DNA of 64,000 bases from Apostichopus japonicus (Eukaryota; Echinodermata; Holothuroidea; Aspidochirotida; Stichopodidae), in the NCBI RefSeq assembly GCF_037975245.1, contig NC_092580.1, positions 14,051,001 through 14,115,000 of the forward strand. Direction: 5' to 3'. Of the stretch, positions 14,001 through 29,000 are shown in pieces. Below the pieces are notes generated by a model that ran no database searches, was not told the DNA's origin, and worked only from the letters and a program-made list of their open reading frames with translations. Position 1 is the stretch's first letter. Each line of letters begins with the position of its first letter. The translations under genes were made by a program, and so were the position numbers.

Positions 14001-17000
14001 ATCTTCTCGAGATCACAGACTAAATTATTAGCAATATCGCTGAGAATAGTGCCATTTGGTTCAGCGTTGTGGCCATTATGTAGCTATTAATTGTACAGCT
14101 GGTTAGTTTTATATCACTAAAGACAGTAAATACAGTTTTTACAAAGTTCCTCGCTAACCGGTCTCCCCACAACCTTAGCACCCACTATCTATACATAGCA
14201 CCCTATATATCACTAGATACAGTAAATACAGTATACACAGTAGTCGCTTTAACTGTACCGTACAATACCGCTCAAAATTTCTTTCTTTAGCAATATGATC
14301 TTTGGCATAAACTGTCGTAAAAGTCTCTGCTGAATACTTGTCTATGATTTATGGAGGTAATTCGGGGACGGAAGTTTTCCATTGTAACAGGAGGGGGGTA
14401 AAGTATGTTAGTTATCAACTTAGTTTTCACTTCCTTTTGCAATCAGTTATAATTGTGAGAGATTCTATCATAAAGTGGAAGTCTTGGCACTACATCATAC
14501 AGTAGGCTGTATCGATGGTGCTGTTTGTTATAGTCAGAGGGTTGTTGTCTCTTCAAATTATTTGCAAACATGATGAGAGAGAAGGGTGTTGGTGTGTGTT
14601 TGTGTGTGCCACACCTCCAGCCCTCCACACATTATACACCCAACCCAATACTATCTCCTGTACTGATGCGTCGCGAAAGGAGGTTCAGGCAGTTCATTGA
14701 ACCAAGTCTCTGATGTCTATGGGCTCCTTCCCCCCACCCCCCCCAAGTGTTGGTCCCGGATCTCAACTGTCAGTCAAGCAAGATATGTTCGGCATTAAAC
14801 CCGTTTACAGAATTTAAATTGCCATATTATAGTGCATACTTCTATATTATGTGTTCCCGCCGATATAATTAACCAAAATATGGAGTCAATTTGAAACACA
14901 TATATTAATCTCTTCAAATGCTTGCAGTTTCCGACAATTTTCCTAGCACAAATGTAGAAACTAAAATTAGCGCCACCGATCATTAGCTGAACGCTATGAA
15001 CATGCTGGCCAATTTCCTTGAAAAGTGCACTCTGTATCTTTGGTCAAACAGAGTCATCTGTCAGGTTAAGCCACATATTTGATTCTCTGAGCTCATTAAA
15101 AATAGTTACTTTTTTTGTAACTTGTTTAGCATATTCCATTATTCATTTACACTTATGTAGTAGCCAGTATTAATAATATATGATGAATATTACACGTTTG
15201 TTTATAACGTTTCTTCTCATTCCTTTCCTTCTTTTTACAGAGCAAGTAATCCACACTTAAAAACGCCCATCTTGGAAGAGGTCGTGGTTGTACTCAAAGA
15301 GTGGTCTGAAATTATACGGGAGTTAGACACGGTAAAATGTGAACTAATTCTTTGGGGCTAGATAGACACATGTTGTTATGGGTTTTGTTGGTAGGCTATT
15401 TATTGAAGACCCCTAGCTTTTAGGTTCCCATATGTGTCAAAGGTCGATGATGGTTATTTTAGACCTTAGGAAGACAATGGACAACAGGTGTTTGGTATGT
15501 TTTTGGTTTTGACTTGGCCATTGCTGTGGACATTACATGTATTATGGGATGTATGATTTTGCAGGGCAACAACTTTACAACAACTGGCTGTCTGGGACAA
15601 CCAAATTTATGTTGGGACACCCAAATCAGCTTTGGGAAGATGTCTGTTGAACAACTAGTTGTATACACATCAATTTTAAGATTGCATTGTGAGCTATAAA
15701 TACCCCAAATAGGTAAAATAAGACAGCCGGAAAAGAAAGTCCTTAAAAATTTGTTCTGTTTAGACACAGGTTCATTTAGTTGGGAAAAGGATGTCAGACG
15801 AAAAACTGTAAAACAGACTGACCTCGATTTATAATTCAAAGGATGCCATTTAAGGTCTGAGCTTTCGAGCACCCAACTAAAGTTAGCCCTGATGTTTTCT
15901 TATTTTGTACAAATCTTTTATTACTTTATTATTAAAATTTTCACTGTGAAATTTTTGAATTTTTTTTTTTATAAATAACTTGGTGGAATTTTTGTGACAC
16001 AATTCCAAGATTAAACTGTAAATTTACCACACTCCTAAATGCTTCCATTTCATGAGGGGATGGAGTAGGTGGGGGGGGGCTGGGGTCGGTGTCGAGGGGA
16101 GGTTGGCTATAGTGTGTATTTCTCAACCACTCTTGTTCACATTTGATTATGCTTTACTTGATCCAAATTGTTTGAATCAAACAGCACCACGGAAGCATGA
16201 ATACATTAATTTTATGTTCTATCCTATTAATGAATGCAGTTTTTGTTTTATGACAAAGTCACGGTACTCAATACGCCAGCTGTTAGACTGAAATATTATC
16301 AGTCATGTGCAGAGTCTGCATAATAAATAGTTACCTTGTGAATTAATCCGGAAAAAAAAATCTGCGCATTATTTGACTGGTTTTTTACAATAGATAGGGG
16401 ACCTTGATTTGTGTTTCAGGTTCAAAATGATTTATTGCAATGCTTTTATGCAGAGACTGTAAAATACTGTTGAAAAAATATGAAGTGTCCATAATTATAA
16501 TGTATGTATATGCTACACGAGTATGCATGGCACTGTAGTATATTATATTGTATTATATACTTGTTTTGGCAATGTTTAAGTATGGTTAGGAAAAGAATTG
16601 AAAGTGGAAATGTGTTTGGGAATTTTGCGGATACTATTTATATATTATTACTGTACCTGTTGATAAATTACAACTGACAAACTTCCAAATCAAGTTGATC
16701 AAGAAGATCATTGGCAAAATGTTAAATGTTGATTTCAAAGTTGGGGAACTTGTTTTTATTCTTTGAACCAGGTTTTCAAATTCTTCATTCTGAAATAAAG
16801 TTGCAATTTATTTTGATGTATTTATTTATTTAATTTATTACTGTTTGCAGAATCCTAATTTTGTAGCCAGAAAGCCACCTGACATGAGAGGCGTTTTCAA
16901 GAAACTTGCCGAGCTTAGACGAGATATCCTTTCAAATCAACTGACAGTTCAACACCAGAAAGATGCCAAACATTCCCTAGTTCAACTCATCACCGAGGGT

Positions 17001-20000
17001 AACAAGAACTTGAACAAGTTCTTTGAGCCCTCGCGGCGGGAATCCTCGCACGGTCACCGGCATCCAATCATCGGCGTGATTCCGACCGTAGACGGTGATG
17101 TGGTAGACATCGATCACTGCAGTATCGTAAATCTTCATAAGATAGTAAGTATTTACAGCAGATAGTAAGTATTTACAGCAGATAGTAGGTAGATCAGATA
17201 GTAAGTAGATCAGATAGTAAGTCAAGCAGATAGTAAGTAGAGCAGATAGTAAGTAGATCAGATAGTAAGTCAAGCAGATAGTAAGTTTAGCAGATAGTAA
17301 GTAAAGGGGATAGTAAGTCAAGCAGATAGTAAGTCAAGCAGATAGTAAGTAGATCAGATAGTAAGTAGATCAGATAGTAAGTAAAGCAGATAGTAAGTAA
17401 AGCAGATAGTAACTAAAGTAGATAGTAAGTAAAGCAGATAGTAAGTCAAGGGGATAGTAAGTCAAGCAGATAGTAAGTAAAGCAGATAGTAAGTCAAGCA
17501 GATAGTAAGTAGATCAGATAGTAAGTCAAGCAGATAGTAAGTCAAGCAGATAGTAAGTCAAGCAGATAGTAAGTCAAGCAGATAGTAAGTAAAGCAGATA
17601 GTGAGTAAAGCAGATAGTGAGTAAAGCAGATAGTGAGTCAAGCAGATAGTGAGTCAAGCAGATAGTAAGTAAAGCAGATAGTAAGTTTAGCAGATAGTAA
17701 GTAAAGCAGATAGTAAGTCAAGCAGATAGTAAGTCAAGCAGATAGTAAGTAGATCAGATAGTAAGTAGATCAGATAGTAAGTCAAGCAGATAGTAAGTCA
17801 AGCAGATAGTAAGTAAAGCAGATAGTAAGCAAAAGCAGATAGTAAGTCAAGCAGATACTAAGTCAAGCAGATACTAAGTCAAGCAGATAGTAAGTCAAGC
17901 AGATAGTAAGTCAAGCAGATAGTAAGTCAAGCAGATAGTAAGTCAAGCAGATTGTAAGTCAAGCAGATATTAAGTCAAGCAGATAGTAAGTCAAGCAGAT
18001 AGTAAGTTAAGCAGAGCAGGGCATGAGGCAGGGCTTCTGGATAGGCGGCCTGCAGGCCAAGTCTGGTCGAATGAAGATATCAATATGGCCTGCGAAAAAA
18101 AAAAAAAAATTGGCTCACAGTCTTTCAATAATCGTGATGTACTGCCCCGTATTAAACGACTTAGGCTCGAGCCCCCTACCACCTACTCTACTCATTGCTC
18201 CATCTAGGGCTAGTGAAATTTTGATTCTCTCTGGCTTTTTGCTTCCAGCTAATGTTTTGTCTCTGGCCCCAGAAATCCCGGGTATAAATAAGTATAATGT
18301 CAAAAATTATTTACACAACTCGCTTTACTTTCAAGAAGACAGTAAAATTCAAACAGACAAAGGTTGCTTTTTTTGTAAAAGAAAAATTAGGTTGACAGAA
18401 GCGATCAAAATATCAAACATATATATGATGAGTTCAGACTTGAGGGATAAATCATATTCTGTTACAAATTTTTATTGAAAGTTGAACATAAATCACTGAA
18501 AAAGAGGTGAAAAGACAAAGCTTACAAAGAAACCGTTGTTGTATTCCATGCCTTAAAACACATCAGGTTTCTGAAGGGTTGCGATATTTTCCCGAGGACT
18601 GTTATTTACCATGCAAAATTACTGTCATCATCATTGTACAGTATACACATTACAACTATTTGACTATTACTTGCAGTTCATGGTATAACATATAATAATC
18701 GGCCCAGGAGGTCATTATATTAAGATGCTAAGCAACTGCACATGCGTATGTTTGAGAAGCCGAATGTCTTGTGAATTAGTCTTCAGGTCCGGTGGTTAAT
18801 CCTTTAAGGTTAGTTTAAACTCATTTTGGTGTTTTTACCATCTGGAAAGACCATTTCAGTTCGGTAGAACTGTGTCGTTGTTAAGTGTCTACAGTGGTAC
18901 ATTGGTCTTTGTTTCTGACTAAATATAGCTCGCTTCTGTGAGACTTTATTTGAACAAGTAGGTTTTCTCAAAAGTATCCCACCTCAATGTGAAACCAACA
19001 CCTCGCATATTTGTTTAGTTTCCATTACTAAATGGAAAAGAATGTTTTCTCCAGTGGTGAGGTGTACCACCTAAGACTGTAGAAAATTCCATAGAAATAG
19101 TCACAGTTTTAAGACTAATTTTTAAATATAGATGTAAACGATGAGTATAAATCATACCTACATTCAATAACTCTAGCTCAAATGGATTTAGATTTAGGTT
19201 TACATTCTTATGCTATAGTAAACTGTGTATGGTCTGAACATTATGCAACAAATGCCCTTTTATTGATTGTCTTATTCACAGACACATTCTAGATTTATCA
19301 CTCCAAAGTACCCCTTAAACTAAACAAAAGACAATTAGAATAAAAGAAAAAACCCTCTGAAACTAAAATAAAACTTTAAACACAATGGATATGAAACTTT
19401 TGACTTCATTTTCAAGAACGGAGTCAGCGAATGCCATGGAAACTAAATTGTTTGATATAATTGGCCATTGTACCAGAAGCACTGTTCATAAGTGTTATAT
19501 ATGCAAATATTTCCAAGAAAAGAATGTTGCTGGGTTCATTCTTATTCATCATTTCATTTTGACAAATGCAGTCATTTCTTGAGTTTTGTGGAATTTTAAC
19601 ATTGACCTTTTATTTAACAAAGAGGTTCTGGACAGTGCATGTAGGCAAGCAAAAGAACAGGGGCTTGCAGGTGGAATTGTTCAAGGGTGTCTAAAGTTAA
19701 AATTTGACCTGCATGTGTCGTTAAACCTTAGGACATGATCTCTTTAATGATTTGTTTGAAGTAAGATCAAATTATCCACTATGCTGCATCTGGATTTCAT
19801 ATTGCTCTACAGCACTGTTTCTTAAACTTCCACTTGTTGTTGCAGAAATATTTTGCACTTTTTTCTGTATTGTTCATAGTTTGTAAGGATAGCATCTGTG
19901 TAAATTTTTTTGATTGGTAATTGTAAGGGATGTTGGTGACTGTGTTGTGTCTCTGCGTGTGTGTGTTTGTGTGTGTGGAGGGAGTGAGTAGATGGTTAGG

Positions 20001-23000
20001 TGGGGGTTAGAACTGGGGTAGGGGGTGGGGGTTAGAACTGGGGTAGGGGGTGGGGACTATAAGATGTTTTCAGTCATCAAATTTAGTACTTGTTCTTTTC
20101 TTTTCTTTTCTTGTGTAAATAGACAAGTAACAAGTTAACAGTGTAGGTTTTCTGCCAAATTTTAGTAGCTGTTGTTAAGGATTTGAAAACTCCTCAAGTC
20201 ATATACCTCAAAATATAAGGATAGCTTATGTAAATTGCAAAATATGAATCCACGTAATCCTTGTCTACTAAAACTTTTGAACTCTTTTATAAAGGTCTGA
20301 TGAAGTGCATACATGTGTCAAAGCATATCATCTGGAATGCCTGCATGTTTCGTTGAGGTACCAATGGTTTATAGTGATCCTTACTTCAGGCTCAAAACTC
20401 TGAAGTGGTTGAAAAGTGTGGGGGGGGGTGAGTGTTTATTTAGACATTGAACTTCAAACTTTGTGTACAAATATCAATTTAGGAAACAGGTGTATAAACA
20501 ATTATACATGCTCACATTCCAACACCACATATAGCAGAATGTTCAACATTTGTTGAAGTTTGAATGAGCAGAATGTTCGACACATTTATAGTTTCCTAAC
20601 CAGTGTTACACATGCACCCCAGCCAACATTTTTGGTATTCGGCTGTGACCCAGCCATCATCTTCCATCCCTCCCTCCCTACCTGACCCCCCCCCCGCCCA
20701 AATTATTATAACGATGCAATCCTGAGATTGGCACAAAGTGTCCAGTATTACAATAATTAGACAAAGTAGTTTTAAAAAAAGAAATTGAGATTTCTGAAAC
20801 AATCTTGCGACCCATCAAAAATCCTTTGAGGCCCAAACCGTGGGTTGCTACCTTCAACTTAAAACCATAGGAAGTTTATTCCTCAATTTTGAATAAGACT
20901 AAGTGCATCGCTTTACATTACATATCAGCTAAATAAGCCTAAATAACAGATAGGATCAATTTATCCTATATGACTTGATGAACATTATGGATTGCACTTA
21001 ATCACTCTATAGGTCACTTAATAAACTTTATAAATATAATATTCTCTCCAAATGACAGCCAATATTTAACCTACATTGTCACCAATTGGTAAACAACATC
21101 CAAATATCAAGGAAGTGTTCGCAGACTTACAACACAAGCATAGCATTTAATCTTCAATTTAAGAAGACTTGTCAGAGCGTATTTAATTAATGAGTACATC
21201 CTCTATCAGTGATATCATCAATTTGTATAATTTGACAAGGTATCATGTAGCCTAACATATGATTTACTATCAGCCTAAGCAAGCAACGTCTGTACATTAT
21301 TAACATAAGTAACCTATGGATACCTAAAATAGTTGTGCACTCTAAGGTACAATAACACTGAGCTATTCTTGTGCAAAGCATCTGATTTAGATTCATTTAA
21401 CTCAGGAAATTAGTCATTGTAGCGTTATTTATATTGCTGTTACGTTATTATCGTTTCCAATTTATTAAAGAGATATTTATGTCGGTTCAAAGCTATGGAT
21501 GCGGAGCTGAATCTTAGACTTTACTTTACTCGTGTTGAATAAATATATGTAAAGCAATTGATTAAAATAACAGATGTATAGTGTGGTCACATTTAAGTCA
21601 TCAAGATAAACTAGGAAATTTTGAAACTCACTATCAGTGATGGTCTTAGGTGTGGTTAACTGATGAGATTTATTGGCAGCATGAGAGATATTTCATGTCA
21701 AGAGTACGGGGGGGGGGGGAGGGGGAGAGGGGGGACGATGGGTGTGACTAGTTATTTGGTAGGAGAGAATCTATCTATAGAAGGGGGCCTATGATAACTG
21801 TCCTGAAACTAACTGACAAAATCCATTTCAGGTTGATAAAGTCTGTGAAGGGTGCACTTGCCATAAATACAGAGAATATAGAACATTTCAACTAGGATGG
21901 GGAAGCAGAAAGGGGGTGGGAGATCTGAGACCCCGTTGCTCATGCAACTACATCTCGTCCTCCTTTCGCTCAGATAAAAAGCAAAGAAAAGATGATAATC
22001 CTGTTTGGGAGAAGTTACTTCATGCTAATAAACTCTTGGACAGAAGAGGCCATGTAGTACAGAAGGATAATTGAAGTTTAATATGTTGTCACATTCTTAT
22101 GATGATTGTTTCCCTTTTGTATGTATATTTGTAGGTTGATGTAAAGTCTTCCCTCAACGTAACATGTTTTTCTTTCACTTCTTTCCCAGCACACAGATTG
22201 CACAAAAGAACTCTTACCAAATGAATCGGTATGTATATGAATTCACATCTTAATTCGATTTTTGTTTTGTTTTGTTTGTTTACATAAGTGTTACATATGA
22301 ATGTAAACTGAACTTAGCATCAAAGGATGGAGTTACTCTACCTGAAACTTGATCCTAAAGATGAGAATGCTGAATATCTTCCATGGGCTCTGACATTTTG
22401 GTGTGACTTATTTTGCTATTAATGATGACACTGCTTAATTTCTCACCTAAACTAAAAGTGAGGGCCCCTTTTTTTTGCCGATAAGAGTGAAGTGAAGTTA
22501 CAGCAAAGGAAGTCAGTGGCAGCCTAGGTTTCAAGCTTTGTTTATATTTTCAAGCCCCTCTCACTGCAAACATCCCCCGGCACTTCCTGAGAAATTGGCT
22601 ATACTTTCGAGTGTACCCTTTGTTCGTCAAAACCTGCGACAAATATAGACTTTGACGTAAAAAAATAACATCCTGATACCCTCGTTAATCATATATGCAA
22701 ATGAGCAGGATGATTACTCACTCCTTTCTAGTGGTTGGGATTCCTGAAATAAAGAATAGAACAGATTTCTGGTGGTTTTTTTTTTTGACTACCGACCGTG
22801 AGAGGTGTACTCGTGATCTCTACAACAAGAGACTTTAAACAGTGGATAATGTTAACCGTGTGAATGTTCCTAGGAGAGGTTGCCTTAATCTGCGGGGGTG
22901 GGGGTGGGGGGAGGGGGGCGGGGGGTACCGACTGTGAGAGGTGTACCGGCGAGCTGTACAACAAGAGACTGTAAAACTGGATAATGTAAACAGTGTGAAT

Positions 23001-26000
23001 GTTCCCAGGAGATGTTGCCTTAATCTGCTGGGGGGGGATGAGGGGAGGGGGTGGGGGAAAGGCTAAGACGACGTCCTCAATGTCGTTATGTTCAGACTGA
23101 TTCCTAGATCCTGTTTTGTTATTTTAAGGCAAAACAGTGGGTCTCAATATTGATGTACTGTCATAGTTGAATAACTCATCTGATGGAGCATTGGACTAGG
23201 TTCTCATCAGCTCACTCACAACCATATTTCTTCTCTATTTTTCCCGCCTTGTTTTTTTTTTCCCCTTCACTTATTTACAAAACGAAAATAGAATCTAGTG
23301 GGTAAGGTCGTATTGTAAGTTACGCACAATTCGTCCATTATTTTAAACACCGTTCTGGGCTAGGGTCAGGTTTGCAATTTTGTCCATACACATAAAATAT
23401 TGGTATTTTTTATTGCTAATTTTTGCAGTTTAGTGTTTATCAGCTCATAATAGGATCAGAGGGTATTTAATTTTTGACACAGATTCATTTCGGCAACGAC
23501 CAAATTGACAGTTCGGACCTTGATTACAGTACAAACGATAATGACCGTGCAGAGCCACACAGATCCTTTTATATCACTTAAAAGCCTGTATGCCACTCAA
23601 ACTATTTATATATATTTAGAGAGATTGTTCTACTTTCCCTTACGACTATTAAAACATCAGTTAGTAAGTTGTTTTTAATGTTGGAGTGGCAGTCATGAGT
23701 GCTCTCTCTGTAATGATTTTGCTCTGAAGTGCCTTCAATCAACGACGAAGAAACTGGTTTTGATTGCATGACAGTTTATATTTTATGTGAGGGGTTTTAC
23801 TTTCCACGATGTTAAGATGTTCGTTAGAATAGCAGTCAAGATAGTCTGCTTATGAAAGTAGTGAATCGTTAACTATATTTACGGTACATGACAGTGTTTA
23901 CAATATATATGTAAAGGGTAAGTGAATAGTACTTGCTGCCCTAAATTGTAGATGTATAAGTGGAACTTTTCAGTTCCTGGTTTGTAAACTTTGATCTCTT
24001 TTTCTGATTTCCCTGTTTGAAAGTAAACTGTAGATATTAAATGGGGATCTATTAGGCGCACCAAATCAATGCGTTTGTACGTTGTTAAGAAAGGCAAAAA
24101 AAAATAGAAAGAAGCCTGCTGACAGTCCAAATTTTCATATCTATACCACATTTTTGAGATATGACCTTTTAAACATCTGAAACGTATTAATTGAAAGTGA
24201 CTGGACTACGTAGTCTAACTCAATCTCACCCTTTAAGACAAAGGGAGACATATTACTAGGCAAAGTCTTTGCTAAATAGTGCCAGTTGAAATTCTGACTT
24301 AAACAATGAGATACTTGCATGTGGTACATGAACATGTATCATACTTCGATTAAAGGGGAAGGGGATACTGTACCTCCTCTCTGTAGGCCCCTCCCCCAAA
24401 ACAGCAGGTGACAACAGGGGTCACCAAGGTGATGAAGGTGTCAATTGGGGTAACCAAGCCCCCCCCCCCCAAAAAAAAAATAAGGGGTTAAAAAACATTG
24501 TTGTAAGCTCAGAGAAGGAGTCTGTTCATGGAGAGTGTTCATGAAAGTCCTCTTCTTTGAAGCAACTTAAAAGAAAACAACAAGAAACCAGGCAGCAAAT
24601 ATAACTCTGTTCAACTCCTCATGTGCAGGAAGATATGAATGTGACAGTACAGTATGTTTACTGTGTATTAAGGACATCGCTACCCAACTTTTACAGTTTT
24701 CTCTACAGCTGAGAGATGATGTTTGAAATGGCTCATCGGTAAATGGGGGGTCTTATGTGAGGTCAAAAATAGTACATCTTCAAAACCAAAGGGAAAATGC
24801 CATTATATGTAGGTAATAAAAGCCAGATTGCATCTTGCGAAGGTGGAGAGGCTAATTGATTTAAATCAACTGAGGAAGTATTTTTCATATAACTAAAAGC
24901 TATTAAATTAGTAGGCATTAGTGTACACAGTTTTGGGACTGTCGAGATAGGAAGTCTCTGAAGGGGATCATTGTTCAGTGTTGTAAACTGTATGCATGAA
25001 TGAACAGGTATTACTTAATAACAGTGACAGATCATCAATCAAGCCTTAGCAAAGTCATTGTGAGCGATTTGCGATCTAGTCTTGTTTGCGGTAAAGCGGT
25101 TTCCTTAGTTGCCCAAATTTTGAGTGAAAGTTCACACATTGGAGGTGTTAGTTTCCTGGTTAATTAAGCTGTTACGTTTTCCGGGAATGCGATCTTTTCG
25201 TAGGATGTGATCAGTTTGTGCGGTTTCCTCGAGGCCTTGTCAATTGCCCGCTCAGATCTGCATCTGTACAACATGCAGTACTAGCCAGCTGCATTCTTGA
25301 CTTTTTCATTTGCCATCGGTCGGTGGTGGTGATGGCTGCAATATGTTTGCACTGACAGTATTCTTGGTTACCTTGTGATGCTGTACTGGTTCTTCAGTCA
25401 GCTCCGGAGCCTGACCCCCAGTCGTTGGATTTGACGCAACATCATTCCACTTGGTAGTGAAATTTGAGTTAAAACACAATGTAATATCTGTGTGTACACC
25501 TCTAATATACTGATAACTGAATTATTAAATCACACGATACAAAAACGAACTGTATTAGTTTTCGGAAATCAGGGTTTTCATTTTCGGTATTTGTTGTATA
25601 TAAATAAGGGTCTTCAAGGAAAACCTGTTACCAAATAATGACAAGTAAAACTAAATTGAAGTAGCACTGCATCCTTATGAGATTTATTCTAACATTGACA
25701 TTAAAATGTAAATGTCACAATTCTTTCCTTCTCTTCTGACTATTGTGGGCTCTAGATTTCAATTCATTCACTTTTGAGTAAACGTCAGAATTTTGCTAGT
25801 CTTTCACACCTAATATTACCATCTTGTGGCCTCATAAACAGAAATTTAGCTGAAGAAAGGCAACTTTCTTTGTGTGCCAGTGATTCATTACCACCTACAA
25901 GCAGACAGTGATGTTCACCTGTAATGGCCCCTTCCCCTCATCGCTGCGCCATACACAAATGTCTGAATGTTCAATTTGGCTTCACTCGAATTGCGAGTCA

Positions 26001-29000
26001 TCGAGCCTTAAGCCATGCACCCCTAAGACTGTTTGTTACTATGGTAAATTCTTTGCTCATAGTTATTATCATAGAAAATCTACTAACATTGACAAAATAC
26101 ATTAACCTAGTTTTCTTCTGTGAGGCATATATGTGTCATAAATGAGGTTAACACTGCATTTTCCAACTAATAGTTCCAGTGTCTTCCTGCTAGGAAACTC
26201 TGGCTGCTGTAATCCGAAGACTTCAACATTAAGGGCCATATCTTGTTGTGCACTTTCTACCATCAATATGCTTTAGACAAAGTTTAACATGCAGTCTACC
26301 TGTACCTCAGCACATGAACCGGTCAAATGGAGTTCTGGGTTCTTCACTTGTGCACTACTTTTTCTATATATTATAAAATGTTTCATGACAAAACACAGAT
26401 ATATATGTATATATATATATATATAAAGTGTAGACTGTTCTGTACTGTTACGTGCATAGCAGTCGTAAAGGTTATACATTTTGTGTGCACTCCTTTTAAA
26501 GATTTTACACTCATTTTAAGATGATACAAAGAAGGCTATGATATTCTTTTTTCTATTCCTTAACAGTGGACTTTGCCTCGAGTAAGATTGCTTCCTTGTT
26601 TTGCTGCTTAGATGCTTGCATGCATTTTGGACCCATTTTTTTTTTTGTCCCTTGGGATTTGTCAAAAGATCAATAAGGAAATGCTTTACACCAACAATTT
26701 TGTTCGCACCTTCTTCATGTGCACCAAGCAATGGAGAGTGCTGTTTGCAGTTCTGTGGCACAGTACCTGACCCTTTCCTGGTGCATATTTATGAAGTAAA
26801 ATGCCTTAATAAAGCACTTCTCATTTGCTATCCCCCCCCTCTCTCTCAGATTAATCGAGTAGGTAAATAACCTCTCATGGTCCAGAGCTTTCGTACAGAT
26901 CACACAATGAAATATATCCATTCTATTAAGATGATAAAGCTCAGGTTAAAGGAAGAGATTCTATAGCAAATTTGTTGTCTGAAGTATATCTTGTTTCTGC
27001 TGGCTGTGCCACATAGACATTGGTCACATGGGGAGGGGGGAAGGGTGGGTCGGTCAGTGGGGAGAAGGGGTGGAGATTAAATTAACATAACTTGAAGCAT
27101 GGAACCAGTGGCTAACAATGTCAAGTTCATGGATTTTAGCTGTCGACCGTTTTCCCATACACTGGTGCAACAGCTATCAGATGAAAAAGAACTCACATTT
27201 GTTTATGATTAGCCAATATATATGCTAATTTTGCTAAATGCAAATGGCTTCTTTCCTGACGAATAAATAATTTTTCAACTCTAATGGCTTCTTTAAAAGA
27301 AAAGCTGCTGGTGTTATATTTATTGGATTAAACCTAAGATTAAACATTAATGTAACCTGCTTGCACCTCCCCCACCTGCCACCCCCCCACCATCACATCA
27401 CATACCCAGCCTATCTTCCTTCTACATTCCCTTTCTGACACTTATTCCTTCTGTTCACTTTTAGCTCAAATGCCAAAAATTGACATAAAATATACACTAG
27501 TGATTAACAAAAAAAAAAAAAAAATTGAAAAGGATAGTCTTGAATAATCATTTGAATTTTTACAAATGTCATGTTTCATCATCGTAAACTAACCCAGTTA
27601 TGTGAGGATCCTAGAATTGTTCTCAGTTGTCATGTTTTACGTTTAAAAAAATTCCTGTTTGTTTTAGGAAAATGTTGATAGCATACTGTAATGTCATTGT
27701 GTATAGCAGCTGCGAAATTTGATCTTTTTGTTTAGCTTCTACAATGTGATGGTGAATTTACGCATATATAACCGAGAAAACACATGCCTGCCTACACACT
27801 TGTTTTGAAAAATGCAATCATTTTATAGTATCTATCAACCTTCGCATTAAAACTTGTTTCTCTTTTGTTTTGGAAGAAAATAAAAAGCACCTTTAAAGTT
27901 AATTGTTCACCACTTATATGTTATCGTTGATCTGGACACATTTTTACTAGCATTAAGCTCTTACCAAGATTTCTCATCAGTGCCGATTCTTTGAAATTTT
28001 CGATGTATGTTACACAAATCACGGGCAAAACTGTTTGAGGTCGTTTTGCCATTTTTTACGTGATTTTTGTTTCCTTAAATCTTTCTCGTTCTTGTTTTTT
28101 CGATTTGTTTTGTTTACAGCACACATCTTTAATTGAGACAGGAAATCAGAATCTTTCCCCTTTGCCAACAGTAAAAACTTCCTTTACTTCTAATACTTGC
28201 AACATATGCAAACTACTAATGTACATGAACATTCATACAAAGGCGTAGGGAAATAAACAAGGGACATGATATTCGATTTTAGGGAAACTCACCTCCCTCA
28301 CTCCCTCTCTCATCCTTCCTCAATTATTTTGTTGGGACAAAAAAATTTGTAAAACATTTGCAACAGTCAGGATGCTGAGTAGATATATACAACTTCTTTG
28401 GTTGTATAGACTTGTTTTGGATTTGCCTTGCTTTTGGATTTTTTGGGAGAGGAGGCGGGGGGGGGGGGGAGGGAGAATACTTCCTTCCACTCACACCCTG
28501 TTGATCCTTGATGATAAGAAAATAAAATAAGATTCCTACGCCTATCCTATGACTGTTCATGAATTTGCATGTTTATTAAACTCAAAATAATACTAAATAC
28601 TATCTATTTCATTCTAGCATGCCATTAACACAGCCCATGGTTCCTTCTGCTTTTCTAGTCCAAAGGAGGACTATTTTACATGCATGAACCCTCACACTAC
28701 CATGGAGCATTATTTTAGTTTATGAATATATCATCAATCTTAAACCGTTTTACAAACCACCTATCTGATGCAACCTTTTTCTTGAATGCCTACAGACCAG
28801 TTCATGTAACTTCACTCAGAAAAAAAATTGTAAAATTAAACATGGTTTTATAAATAGAACAACACCTAGCATGTGACACTTTGAAAGAATGATAAAAAAT
28901 ATGTTATATTAGATCAAAGCATTCACACATATATGTTTCAAGTGTTGTGTTTTGAGTGATTTTTTTCCAAATGTATTGGACCATTGAGCTGTGGTTACAA

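Larger units (their letters stand above)
9438..15240 (+). other. Intron (5.8 kb) with dispersed and foldback repeats
   Basis: A copy of the dispersed repeat seen at 1300 and 12050 starts directly at the donor (9438-9615). The intron also holds a tgaa/taaa microsatellite (10484-10526), a foldback element split by a SINE (12045-12535), and a further fragment of the dispersed repeat near 14150-14200. No coding exon was recognised. Confidence 0.6.

Noticed and set aside
15459-15872. Minus-strand ORF of 137 codons
   Set aside because: The longest unexplained ORF on the minus strand, but its composition and lack of any motif suggest chance.
16977-17321. Minus-strand ORF of 114 codons with YYLIYLLS repeats
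   Set aside because: It is the antisense reading of exon 4 and the 16-bp minisatellite.
19810-20850. hAT-type end words (cactgtttcttaaactt; reverse-complemented gtagcaacccacggtttggg)
   Set aside because: The two words are not a convincing inverted pair and no target duplication was found; perhaps worn remnants.
22190-22228. Possible 39-bp coding exon (cccag/.../gtatgt, open in phase 0)
   Set aside because: The flanking exons at 17144 and 32106 already join in phase and align with DOCK4 without it. The 13 residues resemble nothing in the family. It could be a rare alternative exon; RNA data would decide.
28120-28170. Possible 51-bp coding exon (tttacag/.../gtaaaa, open in phase 0)
   Set aside because: Same reason: it would insert 17 unmatched residues where the alignment needs none, and the donor is weak.
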